Assembly (NCBI RefSeq): GCF_008831285.2
Contig: NC_045145.1
Span: 16,756,040-16,820,039, forward strand
Length of the DNA: 64,000 nt
Reading direction: 5' to 3'
From: Nymphaea colorata
Taxonomy: Eukaryota > Streptophyta > Magnoliopsida > Nymphaeales > Nymphaeaceae
Shown here: positions 24,148 to 36,519 of the stretch, one piece after another
Numbering within the stretch: position 1 is the first letter of the stretch
How the letters are laid out: each line of letters starts with the position of its first letter
The notes under the pieces: generated by a model
What the model saw: the letters and a program-made list of their open reading frames with translations, nothing else
Database searches by the model: none
What the model was told of the DNA's origin: nothing
Position numbers and translations under genes: made by a program

Positions 24148-25302
24148 ATGTTCCTTTATAGTGGCTAGTGAAGTGTTGTACTATTGTCAGAATCCTCATT
24201 GTTCACGCTAAACTCGAAGGCTATCTGAATATCTACCTGGATTTTGAGATATATCATATTCAAATTGTTGAAAAGTTTTAGCTTTCTAGCCCAAAATCTT
24301 GTTTCATGTAATTGTTTGTTCTACTTGCCTCTCTGTTTGGAACTATGATGAGAGTTCGGACCATCTATTTCTGTTGCTCTTGTATTACAAAAAATGGCAG
24401 TCTCCTGACAAGTTAGGGAAATTTCATTTGGTGGTTGTAATGATAGCAAAAGCACTTTAGCTTGTTTTTGGCTCTTCACTTGGTCTTACTTTTACAACGA
24501 ATGCCTTGTGAAGGTGTGTAAAATTTTGATCGCACCAGTTTTCTGGCCATCAGATGGTAACGCAATCATCCTTGGGATTTTCCTCATGATGGCAGGTCAA
24601 TGACCTCTAAAGCAGTCTGCATTTGTATCATGCTGCAATGCAAGTCCTGGTGGTTGGAAATCTGAACCTACCGTTGCTTGACCAATTAACAGGACTAGCA
24701 ACTAACTGTTCATGCTGCATTCAACGAATTCTTCAAAATCAGATTATCTTTTTCCACGCAGAAGAATTTTCAGTGATTCTAGAGCAGTTCATCCTTATTT
24801 GCTAGGTCTCATTGGTTTGACCAGGCATGGCTCTCAGTGCTGCCTATAATCCTGATATTGAACATGCAGTGCAGTTTTTGCTTGCACTCCGAGAAAAATT
24901 ATGGTTAAAGAATGGAAGATCTTGTCCTTAACCGCTTATTCACACTTTCAGGTCAACTGAAGAGGATGGATTTGGTTGACTGGGTTGAGACCAGCAAACC
25001 TGACGACTGACACTGTAGTGAGGTTTCCCTAGGCTCACTTCTTATCTGTGAGTGAGACTTTTAACCTGTATGCTCTGTTTCTGCTGTGTTCATAAGAAAA
25101 CCGCTTGTCAACAGAGTGGGGTTAAGCAGTCACATAAGGCCTTGGATGTCATGCAGGTGGGTGAGGGTCATGCCTTGTGCATCTCTCACTCTTGCACAAT
25201 CACAAACAAATATAGGCCCTGCAGCAAGATCAAGTCGTAGCCTTAGATTTTTATGCTGAAAACCCCATCTATTCATCAGATCTGCTCTGAGTCCTACAAT
25301 GA

Positions 25303-25368
25303 TTTCACGCTTGGAGAAATTAATCATGAATTATTTTTCATGCTTGGAGAAATTAGTCATGAATTATT
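25303..25368. repeat. Imperfect 33-bp tandem duplication
   Basis: Two copies of TTTCAYGCTTGGAGAAATTA followed by RTCATGAATTAT, with two differences between them. Confidence 0.85.
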
Positions 25369-26254
25369 TTCTACCCTCTACTTGATCCATTTGTAATTGA
25401 AGTTCTGCATGATCAAGCTATGTAGGCTTGCTGTAGATATTAAAGCAAATACAATACTGGGTCAAATCGCTGGTCATAAATCTTGCTATTAGTTTAAGTG
25501 GTAACATCAGTAAGACTTCAATTTACAGATTGTTTTAATTTGTTGAACTGACTCTGCAAATGGAAGACCAAATCCGAACCAATTATTCGTGTTCCAGTAA
25601 TTCATATGACTCATTCTTTGTTCAATATAGGAATCATTCTGCTGTGACCATTTTGGCAGCTAATGTCTAATAAGTATGGTACGTTAAGGAGTTCATACCT
25701 ATTGTTACTCTAGTCTCTGGGTTGTTATGGTTTGCAAATAACTCACTGCCATATCAAGCTACTGAAACTTGATTCTGCAAAATTGTGAACCTCTTGGAAT
25801 AGGTTAAACCATAAAGCATGTGAAAACAATGCATGAGTGCTTGAAATGAAGCTATTGCTTACCTAGCAAAGGCATCGAGTTAGAATCTATTGAAGCTGCA
25901 CTTGCTGTTGAGAAAGTTTTGCATGTCATTGCAGACTCCCTAGATTTTCTGACTCGCCGAGCTAGAGAATCACAGGAGCGCACCAACGGCGAATTTGGAA
26001 TCTTATGAAATTTAAAATAGTAGCGACCAAAAACCTCATCTGAAATTGCAACAATTTGTTTCTTTTGTGTTTGTATGATTCAAAAGTGAAGCAGAAATAA
26101 TTTAAAACAAACTTTGCGAAGTGAAAAATTAAACTAAACTATCAAATTCCCAAGAAAAATTAAAATTTGGCAGGACAGTTCCTCATGTTTGTCGGCATTT
26201 GCTTCAGTCTGTGCAAATGTACAATGTGTGCTTCTCTGTGTATGAGTGTGTGAA

Positions 26255-26276
26255 TGTGTGTGTGTGTGCGAGCGTG

Positions 26277-26309
<33 letters not shown>
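26255..26309. repeat. Compound microsatellite (TG)n(AT)n
   Basis: A TG run, a short CG-containing interruption, then about 31 bases of AT repeat, followed by a purine-rich GAGAG tract. Confidence 0.95.
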
Positions 26310-26310
<1 letters not shown>

Positions 26311-26759
26311 CGAGAGAGAAAGAGACTTATGAGGTATGAGATGCAATAAAATTCTTCTGGCCCAGTTCTTGTGTCAGTTTATAGCCATAAAGTGTTCCTG
26401 GTGGTTGTGTAACAATCTTAAATGGGCGCTCATTTGCATTCATTACGAGTTCAAATAGCATACTACAATGACTAATTCTTCTGCACGTTCTGCAACTTAA
26501 ATGGAGCAATTTTAATCCTCTGCGAACATCACATCCGCCTGTTTTCAGTGGGCATCAACTTCTGCACATGCTCAGAGCATCTTCTAGAATATCAGTCAGT
26601 CTTCTGGCCGACTGAAAGATACGTTTGAAATTTGAAAGGAAAACAAGAAAAACGAAATTAAAGCAGCTGCCCTGTTCTATGCATCATTTGCGTTGCACAT
26701 TCGTATCATAGTTGATATTTCATTTTTGAAATTGGAAAATATCTGAAAGTTGCATGATA

Positions 26760-26761
26760 TG

Positions 26762-26797
<36 letters not shown>
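26760..26797. repeat. Compound microsatellite (GT)n(GA)n
   Basis: About 17 bases of GT repeat pass directly into about 21 bases of GA repeat. Confidence 0.95.
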
Positions 26798-29700
26798 AAG
26801 ATGATTGGTTCATCGCGTCCATGTGTTTTCGACGTTCCAAAAGCATATCTTCCAAATGGCTTTTCTGCATATGTCTTGCATACAGTTCTTTTGAGTAGAA
26901 ACCACATTACTTTTTGTAAATTAATATTTTGTGTCCATAAATCACTTAAAAAAAATTCGACGTTGAAGATTTTGTGAGTTGATCCTCGAGTGCCCAATTC
27001 CTTAATGTGACAGACGAATGAAAAAGATGAGAAATATCAGCAGACCTAGCACCTCTTTCTGTCCCTCTGCATCCATGGCTCTGTGGAGTCACCGATTACA
27101 TCAGAATCATGGCCTGCAGTAAATGTATAAAGAGCAAGAGCCAGACATAATGGGCTTGACAGTGACACGCTATCATGAAAATTTTTGTTCGTCACCCATT
27201 TTTTGAGCCAACAATATGCGCTCCAACTGTTAACAAGCTCCACTGACAACCATGGCAATCTGAACTCGCTGCTTTCTCTACATGCTGCAGTTCTCCTTTG
27301 TTTAGGTTATTGTTCGCATTTCCGTGCTCCGCTCGAGCACCAAAATCACGATCTTTCTAGTTCTTGAACCAGTTCTGCGGTCTTAACAATGTGCTTATAA
27401 ACCAGAATCTGGATCTACCAAGATCCTGTTTCCCCGATGCTTCCGACACGTCCATTAAGAACTCTGTGTCTCTTCTTTGTATCGTATCAACCTCTTGTAC
27501 CGTAGGAGGCTACTAATGTATAAGTTGAAGCACAGTAGATGTGGCACCTCTATATACGAAAGCAAGTCATATACCTTAAAAATATAAAAGGTTGAATAAA
27601 AGTTTGGCTCCTTGGGGGGTCTCCCCAACTCATCTGAAATGAATAAAAAAGAAAAAGGACCTGTGAGTCAGTTCTCCTGGGTGCACAAAGGGAGCTCATT
27701 GAGGCAATGACCATTCAAGATCCACAATCAGAATCGGATTGGCCTGATTGCTATTATAAATCCACATAAACTATTATTATATTTATTTTTAAGTAGAAAT
27801 ACAAAAAAAAACATTTAAAGTTTTTAAAAGTATGTTAAAAACAATGAAAGACAATAGCACTAACAGATGGCACCGCTATATCAGCCAATAAATTTGATTG
27901 ATATGCAACTGCGTTTGGATGTTTCTTCTAGTTTGGCAGATGCACATCATGTGAAGTGTTTCCATAATCTGAAATGAAAACAAGTTTTTGGATGTCTTGT
28001 TCTAGATGTTGCTAAAAACAAGACAAGGAAAGGATCTAGTCATCTGACATGTGATAATACATAGCAAACTGTGTGTTGGTTCTAATTGTTGGGTTGGGCA
28101 CAATATGTTACTAAACTTTAAAGTGAAAAAATAAATAAACAATGTAAATTTTTTCATAAAAAGTAACTAAATTATGGAAAAGAACACATTTTAAGGTGGA
28201 CACGAAGGGGAATAAAAAACCATCCACGTAAATAATGGAAATTTTTTTCTGAAAAAAAAAACATAAGAAAAATAAGTTTTCCTATTTAGAAGTGCCAGAT
28301 CCGTCACCACTCGCTGTAAAGATCCAAAATTAATAATTAGATCTTAGACCCAGTTTGGATGCGCTATCCAAGGTTCGGCAAAAAGTGGCTCAGGACTAGA
28401 ATCGGATCTGATTCGATTCAGACTCAGTATCAAATCGGGGAGGAAAAACATGAATCTGAATCTGAAAAGAGTTCGATGAACATACAAAGTCCAAAACAAT
28501 TTCAATGCCTCGATTCAAATTTATTCAATGAGATTCATCTAAGTTGGAGGCCTAACTGATCCATTTGTTGCAGCAAGCAGGTTTGGATCTGGTCCAAGAC
28601 GACCGGTTCAAGGTCAGGGCCGAAGGCTTAATTACTCCTTGACCTTATCAACTATACAAATAAAAAGTACAACTCCTAGCCTTAAAAAGAAGTACAAGTT
28701 GCGGAATTCTATGAGAGAGAATAGATTATTATGCCTTTCGTCCCAACAGCGGTTTCCCTGAAAAGCTTATCCGATCTCAAATCAGTGGGATTCAAGTTCC
28801 TGCTAAATCTTGAACTTGACTTGAGATGTCCAAATTCCTGCTAAATCTCGAACTTTTCAAACGGTGCCGATTAGAAATTTATTGAACCCGTGACACATGA
28901 AACATGTCTGAGAACTTGTACGTACTTCACAGTTTCTTTTGAGTTGTTTTAATTTTGGAACTTTCTCCAGTTAAATGGCATGCACATCTATGATCAGACA
29001 TTGGGAAAACGATCACGTATCAGCTATGTCAGTCCTTAATGGCGCCTCTGCGGGCTAACGAGCCATTCATAAATCAGTTCTGTCCTTTCGGCCCCTTCTT
29101 CTCCGTCACCGCTTTGCTCTCTTCCGTAATAAAGAGTTGCAGTTGCAACAGCAAATGTCTGCCAACGCATTGTAGCAGGTGCCACACTGCTCTGACATGC
29201 CCTTGTTATCCATTGAAAGCACAATCTTTCTGCAGTTCATGGGTGTATCCCCACAGATGCTTCGAGTTATTGATCTGAACTTGTGGCAGTGCAATTTTTT
29301 GAATTTGAATGGCTTCGTTTTTTTACATGAAGAAAGAGAGAGAGAAAGGTGAATCAGACAGATTATCTGATCCTAGCACATTTTTCTGAGACCTTGGTAT
29401 TCAGAAGGATTTATGATTGCCATTATGGTGTTCAAGCAATTACTCGCAGAGCAGAAGTCAGAAAATTGTTTACAGCACTCTCTGTGCTCTCCTGAAATGG
29501 CTATATTAGCTGGTATTCAAAGAGAACTAGTTCCAACCTGTTTAGAAGGTATTTATAAGAAGAAAATTACCTATGTTTTTATAAGACATATTCTTAAAAC
29601 ACATTATGTTTTGGTTTCCAGGAATGTAATGTGATTATATCCACATATGATTAAAACACATCTGATTGTTGGAACTTATAACATCTTTGATCACACAATG

Positions 29701-31440
29701 TCTTGTAAAACAATGCTCGTATAACATGTATGCCGTGTTATAAAAGCACAATTACTGTCTTTTTTTATGTACCCAATTTAATCTGCATCGGCTGATATAT
29801 CCACCAACCTTAATAACATTGATTTGGCCTATAGAGGCTCCATAACAGCCAATATTCAGGAATATAAGACTGCCGGACCTGTCGTTAATGCATGAGGGGC
29901 CGATAATAAGACGTAATTTAATCAAGATTCTGTCTAATCCTACAAAAAATAAAACAAAAAAAAAAAACAATGAGGAAATGGATCCAATTAAACCGAGATC
30001 TGAGTCTAGTATCAGTATCATACAGTAGGACCCGTATCCAAATCGAATGAAGTCAAGGCAAATCCCACCATATAAACTCCCCCAGCATCTTAGACAAGTA
30101 TATCCCCAAGAACATAATTAAAAAAATATATATTATGATAGTGATAGTGATAATGAAAGTGATGGGCGGGTAAGAGATTATACAAGGGTAGCTATAAGAG
30201 GGGGACTTGTTTGATTACTCAGTTTGTGGCTTCATTTGGTCCAAGGGCGTACAGTGAAGGGAAGGATAAGAGCTCCCTCTCATACAAGTCAAAAAGTTTT
30301 TGAGAAAATGTTTAGTCGGCAGGAATTATTATTATAATTACAAAAGTGAGCTAGTAGGAAGCAGCATGGACGCTTACCAATTTGGAATGTGGAATGTGCT
30401 CATCACAAAAATCAAAGAGCAAAAAAAAAAAAATTAAAAATAATTTTATTTGAGGATCAACCAACCACATTTTCTGCAGTTTGTCTTTTCTTGCACTCTT
30501 TATAACATATATATATAATAATATAAATAAGTGCTGAATGATGAAGGTAAACTAATATATAAATAAGCAAAATGTTTAAAGTCAACTAATATGTAAATAA
30601 ATAAATTTTTGTCGTTCCGTGTGGGCAACTGCCCGACAAGCTCATATGTGGCATTGCCTATGCGTATTGCATGTTGAACTATACTTACTCGGATATACAT
30701 GTGAATTTCCCTTAAACATCCATCTTTATTTACGTCACGAAAATATGAGTTCGTATTTCGTAACTGCGACTCTTGTTGTTGTTTTTCTCTTAATTGTTGG
30801 AGATGCACAATAATGAGAATTAATTCATCTCCGCATCGTTTGAAAAGTCATTCATTCGGAAAACTTTATTCCCTAGATTTAATGCTCGCAGTGCACGGGA
30901 TTCTTAAAAATGTTTTCCCAAAGTTGGCAACGAAATCCAAAACTTCCTTTTAAAATGGAAAAAAGAATGATACGTGAGGAACAAAGCGTTTCCATGAAAG
31001 CTTTATAAAGTTTTAGGTAGGCATTACATCGAGCGTCACAACTTGGTCCACCTCTCCCTCGCTTTTTTACTTTTTCACTTTTTTGACCTAACTGAGTGGT
31101 TTGGCAGCCGACGGAATTTCTCTTTTCGGAGAAAAACTTTCGGTTTGAGATTTTGTTATTGTAAGAAACGTGTCTGTATTCTGAATCGACCTTCAATTTA
31201 GCTTAGGTAGGTAACTAAAATGAATAAAATATTACCGAGATAGGTTATTACAGTGGCGGAGCCCCTGGGTAGAAAATTTTCTCCATAATGACAGATAAAT
31301 AATGTACATTAGAGTAGAAAGTTTTTCTTATAATGAAAAAGATTTCTTTCTACCACCTGAGTGAGTGAAGAATGAAGCTGCCCCTCCTTAGTTCTTACCC
31401 TCATCTCTTTAGGGTTCAAGGCTGCTTTGGTGCATCATGG

Positions 31441-32474
31441 TAGGACTGGGCATAAAGCCGGACCGACCCGGCCCGATAAAGAGGTCCATTTTTTACCCCT
31501 TTAAACAATCGGGCCGGCCCAAGACCCAACCCATTTTTAATCGGGCCGGGCCGGGCTTTTGTATTATCGGGCCTCGGGCCTTAGTGTATGCCTGAGGCAT
31601 AGCCCAATTATAGCAGGGCCGACCCCGGTCTTCTCGGGCCGAGCTTTTTGGACCAGGGCAACGAGAAGTTGATCGGTCGGCTGCTCACTATCGGCCGGAA
31701 CGGATCCTCTGACAGCGACTGATCGGTCATCGCGTCCTTGGGCTGTATAGAGAGCACATTCCTCAGCACTTGCGTGTTGATCTTCGACACAGTTCTCTAA
31801 ATCCTGAACACCAAGCAAAAAAATTAAGATGAGACAACAAAAAAGGGAAACCCCAAAAGCTAAGAAAAAACGAAAAGGAGAAACAGAATTAAGAACTCAA
31901 CAGAAATAGGAGCATCCAAGTCGCAGGGGTGGCAAAGTCCAAAACAGAGAATCCACAGCAGAGGAAGGAAGGGAGGAAGTGAGATTGGAGAGGAAGGGAA
32001 TGAAGAGAACCAGCGTTCTGCCTCCCCTTTTGTACAGCAAGCAAAGCAAGCGAAGAAGGGGAGGCGAGAAGGAGAGGAGCGGGCCACGCGACAAGGAGGA
32101 CCGGGGGCCGGACTGGAAGAGATTGAACGATGGTGGCCGATGGGCAACGCTAGGACAGGGAGGACCGGAGGTCGGAAGGACAGAGGAGAGGCAAGACTCA
32201 TAGAGGAGGCCGATGAAACGAAACCAAGGTTCTGCCTTAAAATTAATTTTTTTGAAAAATTTTTTGTCGGGCTTCTCGGGCCGTCGTCGAGCACAATATC
32301 AAGCCCGAGCCCGGCCCGTTAAGTATCAGGCCGGGCCGGACCCGATAACATGAGCCACCGGCCCGTTAAGTATCAGGCCGGGCCGAGCCCGATAACATGA
32401 GCCAGTTAAATCCAGTTTCAAGGCCCGAGTCGGGCCGGGTACCCGGCGGCGGCCTGGCCCGGTGGCCAAGCTTA
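31441..32474. mobile_element. Candidate non-autonomous hAT-like element, GC-rich, about 1.03 kb
   Basis: A sharply bounded block rich in GGGCCGGGCC-type sequence sits in AT-rich DNA. The left edge reads TAGGACTGGGCATAAAGCCG and the reverse complement of the right edge reads TAAGCTTGGCCACCGGGCC, matching at 8 of the first 12 bases. The left end resembles hAT terminal repeats (TA-GGGCA-like). The flanking octamers CATCATGG and CCTCGAGG agree at 5 of 8 positions, so a target duplication is only weakly supported. The inside has no transposase frame; open frames on both strands are low-complexity. A 47-bp internal duplication lies near the right end. The alternative is a GC-rich repeat of another class. 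Confidence 0.45.
32311..32404. repeat. 47-bp tandem duplication inside the GC-rich element
   Basis: Units 32311-32357 and 32358-32404 both begin CCGGCCCGTTAAGTATCAGG and end GATAACATGAGCCA, differing at two bases. Confidence 0.9.
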
Positions 32475-32616
32475 CCTCGAGGTAAGAGATCTATGTACTA
32501 TTTGTATGTCAGTGTCTCCTTTTTACAACAGAAAGGGTTAAAGCTTTCGAAAATCAAAATAAAAACTGACCGCCTACCAGCTCCTGCCATTGCACCAACC
32601 CCCTTCTCAAATGATC

Positions 32617-32722
32617 GGTCATTTTTATCGGCTATTTTCTCCTTTTTTGGGAACTTGTATAGTGAAGTTGGTCATTTTTATCGGCTATTTTCTCCTTTTT
32701 TGGGAACTTGTATAGTGAAGTT
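32617..32722. repeat. Perfect 53-bp tandem duplication
   Basis: Units 32617-32669 and 32670-32722 are identical, beginning GGTCATTTTTATCGGCTATT and ending TTGTATAGTGAAGTT. Confidence 0.95.
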
Positions 32723-33138
32723 ATGACCAGATTTTTTAAAAATCTCGTTTATCGTTTATGAAGAAAAAAAAGATAAATGTTGAGAGGAATGCCAAAATAA
32801 TGAGTTGGCTTAACTTGTATAAATTATAAACTCGTAAAAAGTCAATGCAGTGTATGCTATTTATAACATTGTATACTGCATTTTGATTTTAAAAAAATAT
32901 TTTTGTGCACATTCCAATAAAATTCTCTTATTTATATATAACTAGTTCATCCAAAATCTTTATATATTTAAAGTAGGTGGTGATTAGGGGATTTGGAGAA
33001 AGTTTAAATAAATAAAATAGATCAGAAAGGTGACAAGGAAGAAATAATTTAACATATTGTTGATTATGAATTCTTAAGCCATGTTTTTGCATGAGTTCTA
33101 ATTATATATGGCTGCTATTGAATTATTGGGTTACCTTG

Positions 33139-33139
<1 letters not shown>

Positions 33140-33186
<47 letters not shown>
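33140..33186. repeat. Long (AT)n microsatellite, about 47 bp
   Basis: Uninterrupted AT dinucleotide run immediately upstream of the integrase relic. Confidence 0.97.
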
Positions 33187-33188
<2 letters not shown>

Positions 33189-33231
33189 ACTAACCTGGAA
33201 AAATCATTAATAGACTTTGCAGAAGAAGCCA

Positions 33232-33486
33232 GACTTTGTTGAATTTCCTTCCTAACTTATGGTTGAGCTGGGAACTAAATCTGCATATTTCCTAACTATT
33301 AAGAGGAAAATCTCAACTGACAAATTTCCCCAAATATTTGTTAGTGAAATTTTCAAACTGCATGGAGCCCCAAATATCAATATTTTGTCGGTGATGGTTT
33401 TTACCGACACTTTCTTCACCAACGATCGATACACATGTTGGCAAAACCTTTACCCACGCATGTTAATGTTCTTTGACAGTCAGTGA
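33232..33486 (+). pseudogene. Decayed Ty3/gypsy retrotransposon integrase fragment
   Basis: The frame from 33259 to 33486 reads as a gypsy integrase core remnant. TKSAYFLTIKRKISTDKFPQ corresponds to the family's TKSAHFLPV-type block, EIFKLHGAPN to the REIVRLHGVP-type block just before the catalytic aspartate, and later TD, FFTN and WQNL fit the SDRD...FTS.FWQ region in damaged form. Upstream, DFVEFPS (from 33232) matches the start of the same domain, followed by a stop. The catalytic aspartate context is lost and intervening residues are missing, so it is a dead fragment. No LTRs, reverse transcriptase or gag were recognised nearby. Confidence 0.6.
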
Positions 33487-34968
33487 TTCCTCAGTTTTTT
33501 GTATTTAGATCATCAGTCTACTTCAAAGTTTTTGTCTAGTCTCGATTTGGCCATAGGAAACAAGTTTTAAACTTTAGCACCACATTTCATCTACAGAACT
33601 GAAAGAACAATTCTTGACGTTACAGGGTACGTTACGTGCATGTATATTGGAATTTCAAGGTTCTTGGGATGTATATTTTACCATGATAGAATTTAAGTAT
33701 AATAATAGTTACCAAGCAAGCACTGTGACATGTATATATGTGCTCGCCGGTCATATAGCTTAGAGCTCCAGCCTGTAGATCCCGCCAAGTAATGTGGAAT
33801 TAAAAATTCAATAGAGAGTCATGCATAAATATGTAAAATTATAGTTAAGCTAATAATGCCCATGCATCTTGCAAATACATAATAGTATTAGACTTTTACT
33901 ATTGTACACACTCGAACGAAAAAAATAGCTGCTATGCTAGAGAATCATTTGGATCATCGATTCTAAGGTGGTCAAACAATAGAGGTATAGTTTTAAATAT
34001 AAAAATCAAAATATTTTTTAAAAAATCCTAAATATCATTCATTTGTAGGGAAAGATTTATGAAAGATATATGAACAACTGGCATCAAAGCCTCGCTTGCA
34101 TATCTGGCATGGTAGTACAAGGTGAATTGAGTCTGTGTAGAGATAATTGGCAGTTAGCTGCAATTCTTGGTAGTATGGCGGAAGATCAAATAGGTTCATC
34201 GGCTCAAGGTGGACCTGAGACTCGCCTGCAAAGGAAGCAGGAAGCTGGTGCTGCTATGCCAAGCACATGAGGGAAAGCTCAACTAATTGCGGTCGGCGTT
34301 TGGTACATTTCGGTTCCAACATAAATGCAGATTTAATTCCATATCAGACCACTTTAAGTTAGATTCGGTCAAGCCTGGCCCCTTTGAGTCGGTGTAACAC
34401 GTCTGTATCCCGATCTGCCCTAGCTGTTTGATAACGACATAGTCACATACCCCAGTTTTTCTTTTGCCTCGTTTTTTTTTTCTTATTTTTGTTGAGCTTA
34501 CAAGTGGGGGCCAATTAAAAAGAAATGCATTGACTTGACTTTGTTGTAAAATGAAAGAACCACTTGTCCAGGCGAAATGGAATCAAGATTCTGTAAATAG
34601 ATCGATTGGAATGCGATTGGTAGCGAACTGGTTTGATTCAATGGCTGCTTCCAGAGAGTACCAGCTTTTAACTTTTTTTTTTTTTAGATATTTTAGGTTT
34701 TTTTCATTTTTAGAATAAATTTTGAAACTTTTTAGTTTATTCCTTTTGAAATTATTCTTTTAGTTATTTTTTATTTGCAACAGATTCAGCTTAGTTAGTG
34801 GGATCTGAGGAAGATTTGAAATCCATGGTTGTGAGATCTGACGTTTTGCTGAAACAATGGATTTGACATTGAGATCCAATCTTTGTTCTGAGAGATCCAG
34901 GGCTATCAAACCTGCCCAAATTGCCTACAAGGCGCTTTACTTTTTAGTACTACTTTTTGAGAATATGC

Positions 34969-34991
34969 AAAAAAAAAAAAAAAAAAAAAAA
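34969..34991. repeat. Poly-A tract, 23 bases
   Basis: A pure A run in AT-rich DNA. It could be the tail of an old retroposed insertion, but no coding part or target duplication was recognised beside it. Confidence 0.9.
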
Positions 34992-36437
34992 TTGTAGCTA
35001 CATTAAATCAAATAAAAATAATATATTTTTGAGTTAAATAGATGAAATACTTTCTTTTAGAAGGTTCTGGTATATAATCTAAAAATTTGCCGCAGCCCTG
35101 AACCCTAGTGGCAGGAGAAGGGAAGAAGGGTTTCGACCTCTTTAAAGCCGCCTATATTAAAAAAACGAGAAATAGGTCTATTTCTTCAATAATTTGCCAA
35201 AGGATACTTTAATAATTTTAAAATTACAATTTGCTTGCAGTAAGACTTTTTTAATTTGTATTTTTTATGGCTGGTTAATCCTCAACGTCACTGGTTCCTC
35301 GTGCATTTGATGAAGTCATTGAGTGTCTAATTTAAAATTATAGAGAACAGTAAAAAGCGAAAAAGAAAAATCCTCGTGCATGCTTTCGATGGATGAGGAC
35401 GTGAGCTTCAATTCAAGCATGGTTGCATACGTTGGCCAACATGTCACACCCATACACGTGAATCTTGTCCCACCTGACCCACTTGAGTTCGGTCCGTATC
35501 TAACATCTTTTTAACACTAAACTCCGTTAGAAATCAAAGACCTGATCTCGCTTGACTTCATTCTTTTTCCCGACTAAATTTTCGAATGAAACTTGAGACT
35601 TGATTTAACTTGAGTAAATTGACCTTGTTAACTCTTTAGAAAAATAATTTAGTGGTATACTGTATGAATTAACAATGTTAATATATCTATATTGGATCTA
35701 CATATCCATATTTGCACAATTTTGAAAAAGATTCTCAACTAACATGCAGAAGATCGATCCCCACGAGATTCGAATATCGACAACTTGATTGATAAATATA
35801 TGGCATTCTTCGCAGTCTCTGTCTTTATGTTAACTTTCATAAAACGTCTCAGAGAGACCAAGGTTGCCATGAAAACAAGGGAAAACAAGTAAAAGATTGA
35901 CGATAAAAAAAAAAAGTTGGGAAACCAGTTCCGATAGAGAGAGAGAGAGAGCAATAGTTACTTCCTAAAGACTTGAACATAACGAGAACTGAGTTGCAAA
36001 ATAAGGAAGAGCGGAAAATTTGTGTGGCGGATTCCGAGCAGCCATACAAGTATAATGTCACAAATAAATGGCTCAAACTCAAAGGCGAAAGAAGTAACAT
36101 GTGAAATTGAGAAAGAAAATATAAAATTAACGTAGATCAAGTTATTGTATATTGTATTACTTATTTTAGTAAATTAACTTTTTTTTTAATAGGCAGACAC
36201 CAACCAGAAAAATATTCTGCAATATTAAAAGTAAATTATATAAAAAGACGAAAAAAATGGGTAGTTGGGTTTCCATCTTTTGGTATTAAAACAAACAAGG
36301 AGAACTTTTGGAAAGTTCTTTGAGTGTGCACAATTTGATTTGCTTAACTGCTTAAAGAAAGATGAAACCTCCACTCAACCCCTCATTTCTCAAATTAGTT
36401 GGTGCTTCGAGATGCTGCCCCCACTATGTTTTAACTT

Positions 36438-36519
36438 GTGACATTTTATTAGTAGTAACACAAAAAATCAAACCGTCGGTGACATTTTATTAGTAGTAAC
36501 ACAAAAAATCAAACCCTCA
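36438..36519. repeat. 41-bp tandem duplication
   Basis: Units 36438-36478 and 36479-36519 begin GTGACATTTTATTAGTAGTA and continue ACACAAAAAATCAAACC; they differ only in the last few bases. Confidence 0.92.

Larger units (their letters stand above)
24148..31440. other. Gene-poor region after the kinase gene
   Basis: The first few hundred bases are kinase 3' UTR. Further on there are microsatellites and one 33-bp imperfect duplication, listed separately. The sequence CAGTGGCGGAGCC near 31250 is of a type common at ends of plant transposons; a reverse-complement relative lies at about 55295-55312. Open frames near 29036-29294 and elsewhere look random. No gene is supported. Confidence 0.6.

Noticed and set aside
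29036-29294. Overlapping Cys-rich open frames on both strands
   Set aside because: Cysteine spacing fits no known zinc-finger or defensin pattern, no signal peptide is convincing, and both strands are open equally.
31860-32294. 144-codon minus-strand frame inside the GC-rich element
   Set aside because: Low-complexity Ser/Pro/Leu/Phe composition with an equally open opposite strand; no transposase motif.
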